A DNA stretch of 33,682 nt, taken from the IMG/VR virus record IMGVR_UViG_3300033182_001240, positions 1-33,682 of that record; one strand, written 5' to 3'. Each line of letters starts with the position of its first letter. The stretch's first letter is position 1. Positions 7,960 through 16,667 of this stretch are shown here, piece after piece. The translations under genes and the position numbers were made by a program. The notes under the pieces were generated by a model that was not told where the DNA came from, searched no databases, and saw only the letters and a program-made list of their open reading frames with translations. The DNA is from a virus.

Positions 7960-10613
7960 AGCGGTGCATCTCCCGTGATGGTCCATCCCGCGCCTGCGAG
8001 CGTCAGCGTAGCGGTGGCCAGCACGCCGTCCCATGACGTCCCGCGCACCGGCGTGCCGGTCGTGGTGCCCCCCGTGGCGCGCGTCGTGCCAAGCGCGTCG
8101 AGCAGGACCCAGGCCCCGCTGAGACGCAGGAAGCGCCAGCCATTGGGCGCGACATAGGTCAGCGTGGCGGGCTGATAGCTGTAGGTCTGGTTGGCCGCAG
8201 CCTCGGATGCGCCGGTGACTGCTACAGCCAGCGGGGCTGTCAGGAAGGCGCGTGCGGCGGGGGCATTGGCAAAGGCCTCGCCCGGCGCATGGTCGAGCGC
8301 GTCGTAGAGTTTCGGCACCGATGTCGTATCGGTGGCCTGGAACACCGCATCAACAGGCCCGCCGAGCATCCTGATCCGGTTGGCCCATCCGATCAGCGTC
8401 CGAGCATAGTTCTCCGGAGACCATGACCCGGTCCGATGCCCGAAATCCCGCAGATCGACGCCGTCTGGATTGAGACCCCAAGCCGCCAGAGAGCGGTCAA
8501 AGCTGTTGGCCTCTTCCAGCATGGACTCCATGGTGATGGCAGAGGACACGTCCCAACCGCTGAGGTCCCGGTCGAAGGCCCCTGCACGAAACAGCATGAA
8601 GGAAAAATCCCGCCCCGAAGACACATCCCATCCGGAGATGTCGTCGTTGAAGGCAAAGCAGCGATAGAACATGTCCTTGAAATTGGTGCAGGCGCTCGGT
8701 TGCCAGGTGGAAAGCTGGATCGCGCCGAGCGCACCGGTATTGACGAACATGCCGCTCATGTCCCGCACATTGCGGACATCCCAGCTCCGCAGATCCCCGC
8801 GGTAATCCGTGGAGGCGAACATCTCGTGCATGTCGGTCACATTGCGGACATCCCACTGGCTCAGATCACCATCATAGCTGCCCTTGCTGGAAAACATCTC
8901 GCGCATCGAGGTGACATTGCTGACATCCCAGGTGTTGAGGTCACCCTGAAAGGCCGTTGTGGCATGGAAGGCCCGGTAGAGATCCGTGGCGCCGGAGACG
9001 TCCCACCCGCTGAGGTCCTGATTGAAGGTCGAGGCGCGGGCAAAGACCTGGCGGAAATTCGTGCAAGCGGAGGTGTCCCATGCCCCGATGGGCCGGTTGA
9101 AGGCGGTGTTAGCCCAGAACATGCGCTCCATGGTCTGGACTGCGGTTGTGTCCCATCCGGTGATGTCGGGATTGGCCGGGCTTTCGATCAGGCCGGGATG
9201 GCCGGCAAACATCAGCGCCATGTTGGTGACGCGGCCGACGTCCCAATTGGCAATCGAGCTATTGTTGAAGCTGCTGCGGTAGAACAGGCCTTCCATATTA
9301 GTGATGCGCGCGGTGTCCCATCCGCTCAGATCGCCGTTGAAATCGGCGATGTGGAACATGCGGGAGATGTTGGTGACATTGGCCAGATCGAGTGCAGAGA
9401 GATCGACGCCGATATTGGCTTCCTCGAAAAGGCCCGACAGATCGATGACCTGCGGTGGGATCTTTGCGTTGATCACCGAGAGGTTGGGCGAGGTCCGCAT
9501 CAGCGCTCGGCGCAGCGAGATCAGCCCGAGCTTGAAGCCGAAACTGTCAACGCGCAGGAGGCCAGTCTGATCCACGTCACCGCCGTAATGGGTCAGGTCC
9601 CCGGAGATGGTGACCGTGACCGGGTCGGTCACGCTGCCGGCGTATTGGTGGCTGCGGCTGCCGCGTGAGGTGAAGGTCTCGGTTTGCCCATCGCCCCAAT
9701 CCACAGTGACGTTTACCGTCGCAGTACTGCTTTCCAGGCCCAGGGGCAGATGGATGGTGCGGTTGATGGCGAGGTTGGGATCATAGACCAGCACGATCGA
9801 GGCGGCGCCGTTGAACACCGATGCCAGCTCGGTCCAGTCGGTATAGGTGATGGCGCCGGCCTGGTTGGGCCGGCCACCATAGCGGGCGCGCCAGAGATAC
9901 TCCTGGCCTTCGGCGAGGCTCGACGGGATGGTGACCGAGGCGCCGGTCAGGTCTGTGACGGTCTCGATGGGCGTATTGGTATCGCCCGGCAGGAAGAATT
10001 CGACCTGCGTTTCCACATAGAGGAACCCGAAGGCGGACTCGAAGGGCGTGATGTCGACGGTGCCGGAGGTGATGCCATCGCGGGTAACCGGCATCGGGAT
10101 GGTGATGAAGTCGGGATAGACCTGTTTGAACGGGGTCGAGAAATCCGACTGCTGGCCCTCGGTGCCGTAGTAGAGCGCGCGCCACCAGAACTCCTGGCCG
10201 GGCACCAGCCCGTCTTCGGGGAAGAGCGTGGTGTAGCTGCTGACTTCGCCGGTCAGGGTCTTGGTGAAAAGCGGCGCGTCAAATCCGCTCTCACTTGCGG
10301 CGACCTCGAAGAGCGCGCCGACCTGGCTGAGGCCTGCGGGGCTGTAGAACTGCGTGAGCCGCAGCTGCATCTGCTCAAAGGCTGTGGTCGGCACGAGGGC
10401 CGAGGGGCGTGCGATGATCACATCCTCGGAGGGCACGACCCAGTCGACACCGTCGCTGTAGTAGAACTGGCGATCATTGCCATAGGCCATGGCGCCTTCG
10501 AACAGCGCCGGGTCGAAATCGTTGTCGATCGGCGCGGTGATGGGCAGCAAGGGGCCAGCGGTCACGCTGCGGCCGGAGAGCAGCGGCCGGTGACCCAGGA
10601 AGCGGGTGTCCAT
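7956..10613 (-). CDS. Large tail protein with BspA/DUF285 repeats and a PKD-like domain
   Basis: An 885-residue protein from the ATG at 10613; a GTG at 10676 would add 21 residues. The N-terminus (MDTRFLGHRPLLSG) resembles that of the beta-helix tail protein upstream. Two beta-sandwich, fibronectin-like regions (ending in EFWWRALYYG and EYLWRARYGG) are followed by a PKD-like domain with VDWGDGQTETF. About twelve ~25-residue repeats then follow the DUF285 pattern, for example LSGWDVS/NWDVG plus VTNMALMF or VTSMREMF. The C-terminal ~150 residues contain NGWRFLRLSGAWVLLD. DUF285 repeats form leucine-rich-repeat-like surface adhesins, so a receptor-binding role is likely. There is no signal peptide, fitting a virion protein. 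Confidence 0.85.
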   Translation of the reverse strand: MDTRFLGHRPLLSGRSVTAGPLLPITAPIDNDFDPALFEGAMAYGNDRQFYYSDGVDWVVPSEDVIIARPSALVPTTAFEQMQLRLTQFYSPAGLSQVGALFEVAASESGFDAPLFTKTLTGEVSSYTTLFPEDGLVPGQEFWWRALYYGTEGQQSDFSTPFKQVYPDFITIPMPVTRDGITSGTVDITPFESAFGFLYVETQVEFFLPGDTNTPIETVTDLTGASVTIPSSLAEGQEYLWRARYGGRPNQAGAITYTDWTELASVFNGAASIVLVYDPNLAINRTIHLPLGLESSTATVNVTVDWGDGQTETFTSRGSRSHQYAGSVTDPVTVTISGDLTHYGGDVDQTGLLRVDSFGFKLGLISLRRALMRTSPNLSVINAKIPPQVIDLSGLFEEANIGVDLSALDLANVTNISRMFHIADFNGDLSGWDTARITNMEGLFYRSSFNNSSIANWDVGRVTNMALMFAGHPGLIESPANPDITGWDTTAVQTMERMFWANTAFNRPIGAWDTSACTNFRQVFARASTFNQDLSGWDVSGATDLYRAFHATTAFQGDLNTWDVSNVTSMREMFSSKGSYDGDLSQWDVRNVTDMHEMFASTDYRGDLRSWDVRNVRDMSGMFVNTGALGAIQLSTWQPSACTNFKDMFYRCFAFNDDISGWDVSSGRDFSFMLFRAGAFDRDLSGWDVSSAITMESMLEEANSFDRSLAAWGLNPDGVDLRDFGHRTGSWSPENYARTLIGWANRIRMLGGPVDAVFQATDTTSVPKLYDALDHAPGEAFANAPAARAFLTAPLAVAVTGASEAAANQTYSYQPATLTYVAPNGWRFLRLSGAWVLLDALGTTRATGGTTTGTPVRGTSWDGVLATATLTLAGAGWTITGDAPL
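8475..9405 (-). repeat. About twelve tandem DUF285 protein repeats
   Basis: Within the large tail protein, units of roughly 70-80 bases each encode a Trp-Asp-Val/Thr turn, a T-N/S-M segment and a conserved Met/Leu-Phe. At DNA level the tell-tale words on the plus strand are 'gacatccca' or 'gtgtcccat' recurring at about 75-base intervals. Units are diverged, so they are old rather than recent duplications. Boundaries are approximate. Confidence 0.8.
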
Positions 10614-10680
10614 GGATGGGGGCTTTCGGTTTGGAGAAAAGAAGTCACGCCCGGTCCAGTCGGACGCGCTTTGCACCGAC

Positions 10681-11154
10681 TTACGCGGGCTGGTGTTCTT
10701 CGATCGCGCCTTGCGCAGCGGCGCCGGTGATCTGCAGCAGGTCCGGGGCGCTCGCGCGGATTTGCAGCGCGTCGCCGGTCTCTGATGTAGGGTCGAGCTT
10801 CAGGAGCCGTTGGCCTGGGATCGGATGCGTGTAGGTCTCGCGCTTGGGGATCGTGACCGCGGCTTGCTCGATCAAGGTGATGCCATCTTCCAACAGGGTG
10901 CGGATCTCGACCGTGTGGCTGGCGTTCGGATCCGTGTTGAAGATCATCAGAGGCGCGAGGAACAGCACCTGGCCGGGCTGGATGCGGCGGTTCGAGTCGT
11001 TGGGATCGCGGAACTCCGATGGCCAAGCCTGCTGCGGGTCCGGCACGGAAAAGTCAGGCGCGGCAACAAGCGTGGTCCAGAGGTCTGGGACATCGACCAT
11101 CTGGATGCGGATGGGGCGGGCGACGGCGGGTTGGGCGGTGAGAATGCGAGCCAT
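10681..11154 (-). CDS. Hypothetical beta-rich protein between two tail-fibre genes
   Basis: A 157-residue protein starting at an ATG that overlaps the previous stop by one base (TGATG). It is rich in beta-strand-forming segments (VLFLAPLMIFNT, SHTVEIRTLLEDG) with no signal peptide or membrane helix. I do not recognise the family. Its place between the beta-helix protein and the DUF285 protein, with tight coupling on the upstream side, suggests a virion component or fibre adaptor. Confidence 0.75.
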   Translation of the reverse strand: MARILTAQPAVARPIRIQMVDVPDLWTTLVAAPDFSVPDPQQAWPSEFRDPNDSNRRIQPGQVLFLAPLMIFNTDPNASHTVEIRTLLEDGITLIEQAAVTIPKRETYTHPIPGQRLLKLDPTSETGDALQIRASAPDLLQITGAAAQGAIEEHQPA

Positions 11155-13244
11155 CAGCTTTGGCCTCCCATGATGATGGCGGCCTCAAAGGCCAACGGGT
11201 TGACGGTGCGGGGGATGGGTGGGCCCTCGAGCTTGCCCGTGAGCGGGTTCACCAGCGCGCCGCCGGTGAAATACTGTTTCCCGCGGTCATCCACGCCAGA
11301 GAAGGTCACGCGACCGAGATCGCGTTCCACGATCGTGTCGGGCACTTCGCGGGTGCGCCGGATGAAGGCACGGCGGTTCACGCCGCCGAAGGGGAAGTTG
11401 AACTGCTGCGCCGTGGCGCTGATCTGCGAGGGCTTGGTGGTGAAGCGCGGGGATTGGACCGTGGCGATCAGGGCGCCGAGGAGGCCGGTGGCCATAGCCT
11501 CTGCAGCGCCAGACATCGACAAACTCGATAGAGCGCTGCGCATGCCCTGCCAGCCGGCGATGAAGGAGGCGGGCACAGCGCCAACAAACTGACCTTGCGG
11601 GTAGAGGCCCCTGACAAAGAAAGCGGTGGCCTCTTCCTGACCAGCGGCGAGGTCCCAGTAGAATGCGTCAACAAGATACCCGGCATCGCGCCGGGTGCTG
11701 GCCTCGTCTGTGACGCCGGCGAAACCGGCAGACACAACGCCGTCCCAGGAGGCTTGTTCGAGGGTTGGCTTGGCTGCGAGGAGGACATCGGCAGCGGCTG
11801 TGTCGACAACAACCGGGCCTGCCGTCTGCTCCGGCCTGATCGCATCCACGGTGCCTTCGGCCCAAAGCGTGTAATCGCCGAACTGGCAGGCGCAGTTGTT
11901 AAGTAGAAGTTCGCCTCCGGATTGGGCCAGGAAATGCTTGTGGGGCCAGATCGAGATCGTGTTGAGCCCGTTGATGAACGCGCCGTTGCGCGCCACGTAG
12001 CCCACGCCGTTGGGTGCGGAAGTCGTGCTCGACTCTATCATGATTTGCGGAAAAGCGGAAAACGGGTTCACGACAGACGCATCTGCCAGCGCAATGCCCG
12101 GCCCGCGAGGCACCAATGGGTTGCCAGCGTCCGGATCCAGCGCAGCTGGGATCACCTCCGGGTCGCCGGGGCGGTAGGCCACACAGTGGTCGATATAGAC
12201 CGCGCGGTTGATCATCGCGCCGGGGCGAAAGGCAGCGAGGAACCCAACAGTGGGGTTCGCGAAATCATCGACCCGAAATCCCCTCGAGGACAGGTTGCGG
12301 ATCATGCCGCCGCCAAGCCGGAATACGTTGCGTTCCTCGAAGCCGTCCATGGGGATGATTTGCACCGAGCGTTGACCAAAGACGCCGGCAACCTCGGTGA
12401 CATTGTCGGGCACCTCGATGCTGCCCTCGGTGGGGTAAGTGCCGGGATAAATTGCAATGGAGTATTGCGTGTCCGGGTCGGCAGCCGCGGTTGCTGTCGC
12501 TTGCTCGATTGAGCGGAACGGATCGCGCACATCGCGGCCGCCATTCGTGTCGGCCCCACCGCTCGCGACAAAGATCGTCTGTGCGATCTCAGCCGGCGCC
12601 ACCCAGTCGACTGGGATCAGGGTCGCGGGGTCGGGTTGGTAGAGCCCCGGTTCTGGTCCATCTTGCGTCGTCGGTGTGATCGGGATCGGCGGGATCACGC
12701 GCTCGGGCCATTGGAAGCCTTCGGGAAACAGCACATCCGACGCGTCGATCTCTTCCGTGCTGAGGCTTTTGGCCGGAACCTCCATGCAGGCACAAATCTC
12801 GATATCCGTGGCATGGCCCGTGCCGAAGACCTCGACCCAAGGCCGGACGTAGCGCGCATCGAGCGGGGCTTCGAGTTCTGCCCGGGCCATCCCAAGTGGG
12901 CCAATCAACCGCGATGCGGGCCGGCGACCGCTCTCGACCAAAAGATCAGTATCGGTGGTGATCAAACGGCGCGCCAGGACCATCTTGTTGGCGTCAAGCC
13001 AGTCGACTCCTGCGCTGACGGCATCATTGGCCGGATCGGGACCGTCGGCATGGCGGCGCCAGGCGACATGCCAGAACACGATCCGGGCGGGTTCCAGCGC
13101 CACCGGATGGAGCGCCATGACGAGGCCCGGTCCCGTGAAGCGGACCACCTTGCCATCGGCGCCGATCGCGACGGAGCCGGTACCAAGGTCAAACAGGTGA
13201 GGCGCATCGCCGGGGCGATGGTCCAGGAGGCGTGGCATATGCAT
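11154..13244 (-). CDS. Tail protein with right-handed beta-helix (pectate-lyase-like) domain
   Basis: A 696-residue protein. The N-terminal ~200 residues begin with MPRLLDHRPGD and form a virion-anchoring type region. From about residue 225 the text TIFVASGGADTNGGRDVRDP, followed by PFRSIEQAT and IAIYPGTYPTEG, is the standard entry into a DUF1565/pectate-lyase-like parallel beta-helix, which continues with repeated short strands to about residue 480. Such domains form trimeric fibres or tailspikes that bind or cleave surface polysaccharide. The C-terminal 200 residues are beta-rich. The ATG at 13244 lies about ten bases after AGGA; a second ATG two codons later is possible. Confidence 0.85.
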   Translation of the reverse strand: MHMPRLLDHRPGDAPHLFDLGTGSVAIGADGKVVRFTGPGLVMALHPVALEPARIVFWHVAWRRHADGPDPANDAVSAGVDWLDANKMVLARRLITTDTDLLVESGRRPASRLIGPLGMARAELEAPLDARYVRPWVEVFGTGHATDIEICACMEVPAKSLSTEEIDASDVLFPEGFQWPERVIPPIPITPTTQDGPEPGLYQPDPATLIPVDWVAPAEIAQTIFVASGGADTNGGRDVRDPFRSIEQATATAAADPDTQYSIAIYPGTYPTEGSIEVPDNVTEVAGVFGQRSVQIIPMDGFEERNVFRLGGGMIRNLSSRGFRVDDFANPTVGFLAAFRPGAMINRAVYIDHCVAYRPGDPEVIPAALDPDAGNPLVPRGPGIALADASVVNPFSAFPQIMIESSTTSAPNGVGYVARNGAFINGLNTISIWPHKHFLAQSGGELLLNNCACQFGDYTLWAEGTVDAIRPEQTAGPVVVDTAAADVLLAAKPTLEQASWDGVVSAGFAGVTDEASTRRDAGYLVDAFYWDLAAGQEEATAFFVRGLYPQGQFVGAVPASFIAGWQGMRSALSSLSMSGAAEAMATGLLGALIATVQSPRFTTKPSQISATAQQFNFPFGGVNRRAFIRRTREVPDTIVERDLGRVTFSGVDDRGKQYFTGGALVNPLTGKLEGPPIPRTVNPLAFEAAIIMGGQS

Positions 13245-13255
13245 GGGTGGTGGTC

Positions 13256-13885
13256 CTAACGGAGGCGGAGTTCGACCAATGGGATTTGGGGAATGGATCC
13301 GAGGGTCTCGATATCGAGCGTGACGTCGAGCCTGTCGGTGTCGAAGCGTACCGGAACATCGAAGGCGAAACCCGCGGTGATGGTTGCGCCGGGCTCCGGC
13401 GCGGTCTCATAGGTGATGAGGCCAGTGGTTGCGTCCACGGACCAGCCACTGCGCCATTCCGTGCCCGCGACGGCGACTCGCACACTGTCAACGACCGGCT
13501 TGTTGATCACACGGGTCCAGATATGGGCCTCGGCGCCATACTGTTTCGCCAACTGAAACGATGTGTTGGTGCCGTCTCCAGTTCCGATCACTTGGTCCAG
13601 CTCGGTGACCGGCTTCGAAGGCAGGCTCGATTTGTAATCCGACCAGTCCTTGAACCGGAAGCCGTAGAGCGGGCCCAAGCGGGCCTCGAAGAACGCAACG
13701 ACGGCGGCCAGATCATCGGCGCGGCGAATGCCGTAGGACACATCAAACCGCCGCCGCGAGTCGGCCCAGGACGCGTTGCGTTCCTCGTGCCCTGACGCGA
13801 GCGCCACGATCTGCGTGCGCCGCTCCGGGCCGCCACGGGCTCCACGCGAGATGTTGTCCGGAAACCGGACCTCGTGAAATGCCAT
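13256..13885 (-). CDS. DUF2460 family distal tail protein (GTA g12-like)
   Basis: A 209-residue protein (MAFHEVRFPDNISRGARGG...) with the DUF2460/TIGR02217 pattern: GGPERRTQIVALASGHEERN, RRFDVSYGIR, then FFEARLGPLYGFRFKDWSDY and the C-terminal FDVPVRFDTDRLD. The family is the distal tail protein that joins tube to baseplate hub in GTA and related siphophages. It begins nine bases after the tape measure stop. In relatives the DUF2163 gene follows directly, but here about 8 kb of fibre, accessory and lysis genes intervenes. Confidence 0.93.
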   Translation of the reverse strand: MAFHEVRFPDNISRGARGGPERRTQIVALASGHEERNASWADSRRRFDVSYGIRRADDLAAVVAFFEARLGPLYGFRFKDWSDYKSSLPSKPVTELDQVIGTGDGTNTSFQLAKQYGAEAHIWTRVINKPVVDSVRVAVAGTEWRSGWSVDATTGLITYETAPEPGATITAGFAFDVPVRFDTDRLDVTLDIETLGSIPQIPLVELRLR

Positions 13886-13894
13886 AGTTGGTCC

Positions 13895-16354
13895 TCACAT
13901 ACCCCGGCGCCCGAGCGACACGGCCCGCGCGATGTCAGCCGCGACCTGCGTGCGCGATTGCCGGAAACTCTCCACGTCGCGCGTCATGATCGTGATGTTG
14001 ACCGGGGGCGTAGCGCTTGCTGCGCCATAAGCCGCTGCTTCGCGTCGGGAGAGCACGCGCTCACCGCGCTGCAGGATCGCAGGCACCTCGTCGGGCTTCA
14101 GGCCGGCCCAGCCGCCGCTGTGCATCCGTGGAGCGTCGGCGAAGACCGCCTGCGGCACCAGCATCGTGGGCGCAGGTGCGCCAACCCTCCCGCCCGCGTG
14201 AAAGACCTTTGCGAATATTCCGCCGCCGAGCGCGCCGGACAAAGTGTTGGCCAAGGGACCAAGAATGAAGCGCCGCGCCGCGAGCTTGGCGAGGTCGGCA
14301 ATCAGCGAGGTGACCAGGCTTCGGAAATCCAGCTTGCCAGTCTTCACGAACTCGCCGATCGCATTCTCGGCGGATTGGAACGCCCCAACCAGCGCGTTGC
14401 CGATATCGCCGCTGATATCGCGGGCGCGGGATGCATAGTCGGAGAGCGCGGCAGACACGGCTTGCCAGCCGGAGGCCGCGGCTTGGGTGCTTTCCGCGGC
14501 ACGGTCAGCCGCTTGGGCAGCGGCATCCCCCGCGGCAGCGGCGGCACTGCCAGCCCCTCCGGCGGCCCTCGCGGTTTCGTGCAGCTCCTGTTCGAACGCA
14601 TCAGTCGCACTGGCGGCCTCCGTCATGGCCGTTTCCGCTTGGCTGCCCGTTCGGCTCAGCACTGAGCGCAATTGATCCCAGGCCGCGAGTGGGCGGCTCG
14701 CCGCGTCAGACAGCATGCCGGCGGCTTCGCGATATCCGTCTGCGCGGGCGCGGGCTTCATCGGCGCGGCTGCTCAGGCCAAGATCAGGTGTTTCCAGATA
14801 GGTCTGGGACAGCGCCGCTGAAAACGCGTCTGCTGCAGCACTACCGGCTGCTGCAGCTGCCCCCTCGAACGGATTGTTGATCTGGCCGAGATTGACTTCG
14901 TCCAGTGTGCCGATCTGAACGCCGCCTTCCCCGACCGCCCAGTCGGGCAGGAACGACAGCGCGTCGTTCAGGCCCGAGATGAACCGGTTGATGCGCGTAA
15001 CGACCCCGTTGAGCATGGCTTCCACGCCAGCAATCAGGCCGTTCGCCGCCTGGAAGGCAAAATCCCCGATCGCATCCGGCAGGTTGCCCCAGATCGACAC
15101 CGCGGCATCGTAGGCGCCTTGGAATACGGCGGCAGTCCTATCTCCGAAGGACGTGACAGCCTCGATCAAACTCTCAAGCGCTTCAAATCCGGCCGCCCGC
15201 AGCTCGTTCCAACCTGCCGCCATGCTGGCCAAGGCCTGATCGAGGGTCAGCCCGACCCGCGTCCAGACCTCCGAGGCAAGCTCTCCGACCAACCGCATTG
15301 CCTCGCCAAAGCTGCCGGTGGCCGACACAAGCCGGGTGAACTGATAGATCAGTTCCCCTGCTCCAATGATCACAGCGCCAATGCCGGTGCGGATCAGGGC
15401 ACCCCGCAGAACAACAAGGGCTGTCGCAAGCCCGCGGACAGAAATAGCCGCAGCGGCGAAACCAGCCATCCAACGCCCGGCGAGGAAGGCGGCGAAGGTT
15501 GCAGCGTAGGTGGTCAGGCGGCTGAGATTGTCGAACAAACTCGTGATGGCCTGACCGAGCGGCCCGGTGCGGCTCGCTACCCGCGCCATGGCCTCGGCGA
15601 CGCTCTCCAAGGCTGGCGCTGCGGCAACGGCCAGCTGGTTGGCGAGGCCGCGCCAGACGAGGCCGAGGCGCGAGAGCGCGTCATTGGTCCGCTCGATCTG
15701 CTCGGCATCCTGTTCTGAGACCACCACGCCAAAGGCGATCACATCCTCCGTTGCCTGACGCAGCGTCGCCGTGTCGATGCGCGACATCGCGATCGAGCCT
15801 TCCTCGCCAAAGAGCTGGCCTGCAACAGCTGCGCGCTCGGCTGCGGGCACGAACTCTTCGATGGCAGCATTGATCGCGCCGACCCGTTGGTCCAGCGGCA
15901 TGGCCATCAGGTCCTGGACCGAGAGACCCAGTCGGTCGAGCGCATCAGCCGCCGGACCGCCGCCCGCGGCAGCCTGGCTCAGGCGCCGGGTCAGGTCCTT
16001 CGTGGCCTGCTCGATGCCGGACATGGACACGCCCGCCAGTTCGCCCGCGCGCTCCAGCGTCTGGATCGAGGCGACGGTCGTCCCGAGCGATTGCGCGAGC
16101 TTGGCTTGGGCGTCGACCGTTTGCAGACCCGACCGGATGAGGGCTGCGCCAGCAGCCGTGGCAGCGGCAACGGCGGTGGCCATTTCCACGCGCAGGCGCC
16201 GCGTGAAACCGGACAGCCGCCGATTGGCCGCCTCCATCTCGCGGCTCAGGCGGCCAAAGCCGCGGCGGCCAGCCTCACCGACACCTTCCAGCTCGGCGCG
16301 CACTTGGCGGCCACCGGTGGCGCCGAGGCGGACAGAAACCTTCTTCTCAGCCAT
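13895..16354 (-). CDS. Tail tape measure protein
   Basis: An 819-residue protein starting MAEKKVSVRLGATGG. It is mostly helical and Ala-rich, with a central hydrophobic region of likely membrane-spanning helices (TTYAATFAAFLAGRWMAGFA; ATALVVLRGALI; GIGAVIIGAGELIYQF) and a C-terminal lambda-type tape-measure segment (ALVGAFQSAENAIGEFVKTG, DFRSLVTSLIADLAKLAARR). The Gly/His-rich stretch FHAGGRVGAP and GLKPDEVPAILQRGERVL are also typical. It sets tail length and passes into the host during injection. The ATG overlaps the stop of the frameshifted chaperone extension by eight bases (ATGGCTGA). Confidence 0.95.
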   Translation of the reverse strand: MAEKKVSVRLGATGGRQVRAELEGVGEAGRRGFGRLSREMEAANRRLSGFTRRLRVEMATAVAAATAAGAALIRSGLQTVDAQAKLAQSLGTTVASIQTLERAGELAGVSMSGIEQATKDLTRRLSQAAAGGGPAADALDRLGLSVQDLMAMPLDQRVGAINAAIEEFVPAAERAAVAGQLFGEEGSIAMSRIDTATLRQATEDVIAFGVVVSEQDAEQIERTNDALSRLGLVWRGLANQLAVAAAPALESVAEAMARVASRTGPLGQAITSLFDNLSRLTTYAATFAAFLAGRWMAGFAAAAISVRGLATALVVLRGALIRTGIGAVIIGAGELIYQFTRLVSATGSFGEAMRLVGELASEVWTRVGLTLDQALASMAAGWNELRAAGFEALESLIEAVTSFGDRTAAVFQGAYDAAVSIWGNLPDAIGDFAFQAANGLIAGVEAMLNGVVTRINRFISGLNDALSFLPDWAVGEGGVQIGTLDEVNLGQINNPFEGAAAAAGSAAADAFSAALSQTYLETPDLGLSSRADEARARADGYREAAGMLSDAASRPLAAWDQLRSVLSRTGSQAETAMTEAASATDAFEQELHETARAAGGAGSAAAAAGDAAAQAADRAAESTQAAASGWQAVSAALSDYASRARDISGDIGNALVGAFQSAENAIGEFVKTGKLDFRSLVTSLIADLAKLAARRFILGPLANTLSGALGGGIFAKVFHAGGRVGAPAPTMLVPQAVFADAPRMHSGGWAGLKPDEVPAILQRGERVLSRREAAAYGAASATPPVNITIMTRDVESFRQSRTQVAADIARAVSLGRRGM

Positions 16355-16667
16355 CGCGCTTGTCCATTTGTTCGTTGGTCTTTGTGACCATGACCGCTTC
16401 GATCACAGGCAATAGTTCAGCCGCAGCCACGGTCGGCACCCCCAGAGCCTCGGCCATGGCCAGCGCAGCGGTAAAATCCCAGCCCGTCACCGCGCCGGGC
16501 AGCACTCGGATTTGGCCACCAAGGCGGCCGACGAGATCCCAGACCTGCTCGCCTTCAAAAGTCAGCGGTTGGTTTTGGAGCGTCGGGCAGTCTTCGCAGC
16601 TTTGCGAACAGGCTTGGCAGTATCGCTCGCCCCCGCCGAAGACCCAGTCGGCAAGGGCGCGGAGGCG
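16347..16667 (-). CDS. C-terminal 'T' extension of the tail assembly chaperone, reached by -1 frameshift
   Basis: This frame is open without interruption from the slippery site at 16673-16667 to a TGA at 16347, 106 codons, and lacks a convincing start of its own. Its text starts RLRALADWVFGGGERY, then a four-cysteine cluster CQACSQSCEDC (Cx2Cx3Cx2C) and a well-formed domain with TFEGEQVWDLVGRLGGQIRV, GWDFTAALAMAEALGV and LLPVIEAVM. Such conserved-looking coding text directly after the chaperone and ending in the tape measure start is what a lambda gpT-like extension should be. The fusion would be 248 residues (142 + 106). Chaperone G/GT proteins coat the tape measure during tail assembly. The stop overlaps the tape measure ATG. 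Confidence 0.85.
   Translation of the reverse strand, partial: RLRALADWVFGGGERYCQACSQSCEDCPTLQNQPLTFEGEQVWDLVGRLGGQIRVLPGAVTGWDFTAALAMAEALGVPTVAAAELLPVIEAVMVTKTNEQMDKRDG

Noticed and set aside
8475-9405. CRISPR array
   Set aside because: The regular spacing comes from protein repeats in a coding frame; repeat units are diverged and no unique spacers of constant length exist.
8436-9668. 410-codon plus-strand frame
   Set aside because: It lies antisense to the DUF285-repeat gene; its periodic GDIADIP-like text mirrors the repeats, and no family pattern or ribosome site is present.
9684-10730. 348-codon plus-strand frame
   Set aside because: Antisense to the N-terminal part of the DUF285 protein; no domain text.
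7956-13244. Diversity-generating retroelement acting on a tail gene
   Set aside because: No reverse transcriptase or template repeat is visible in the window.
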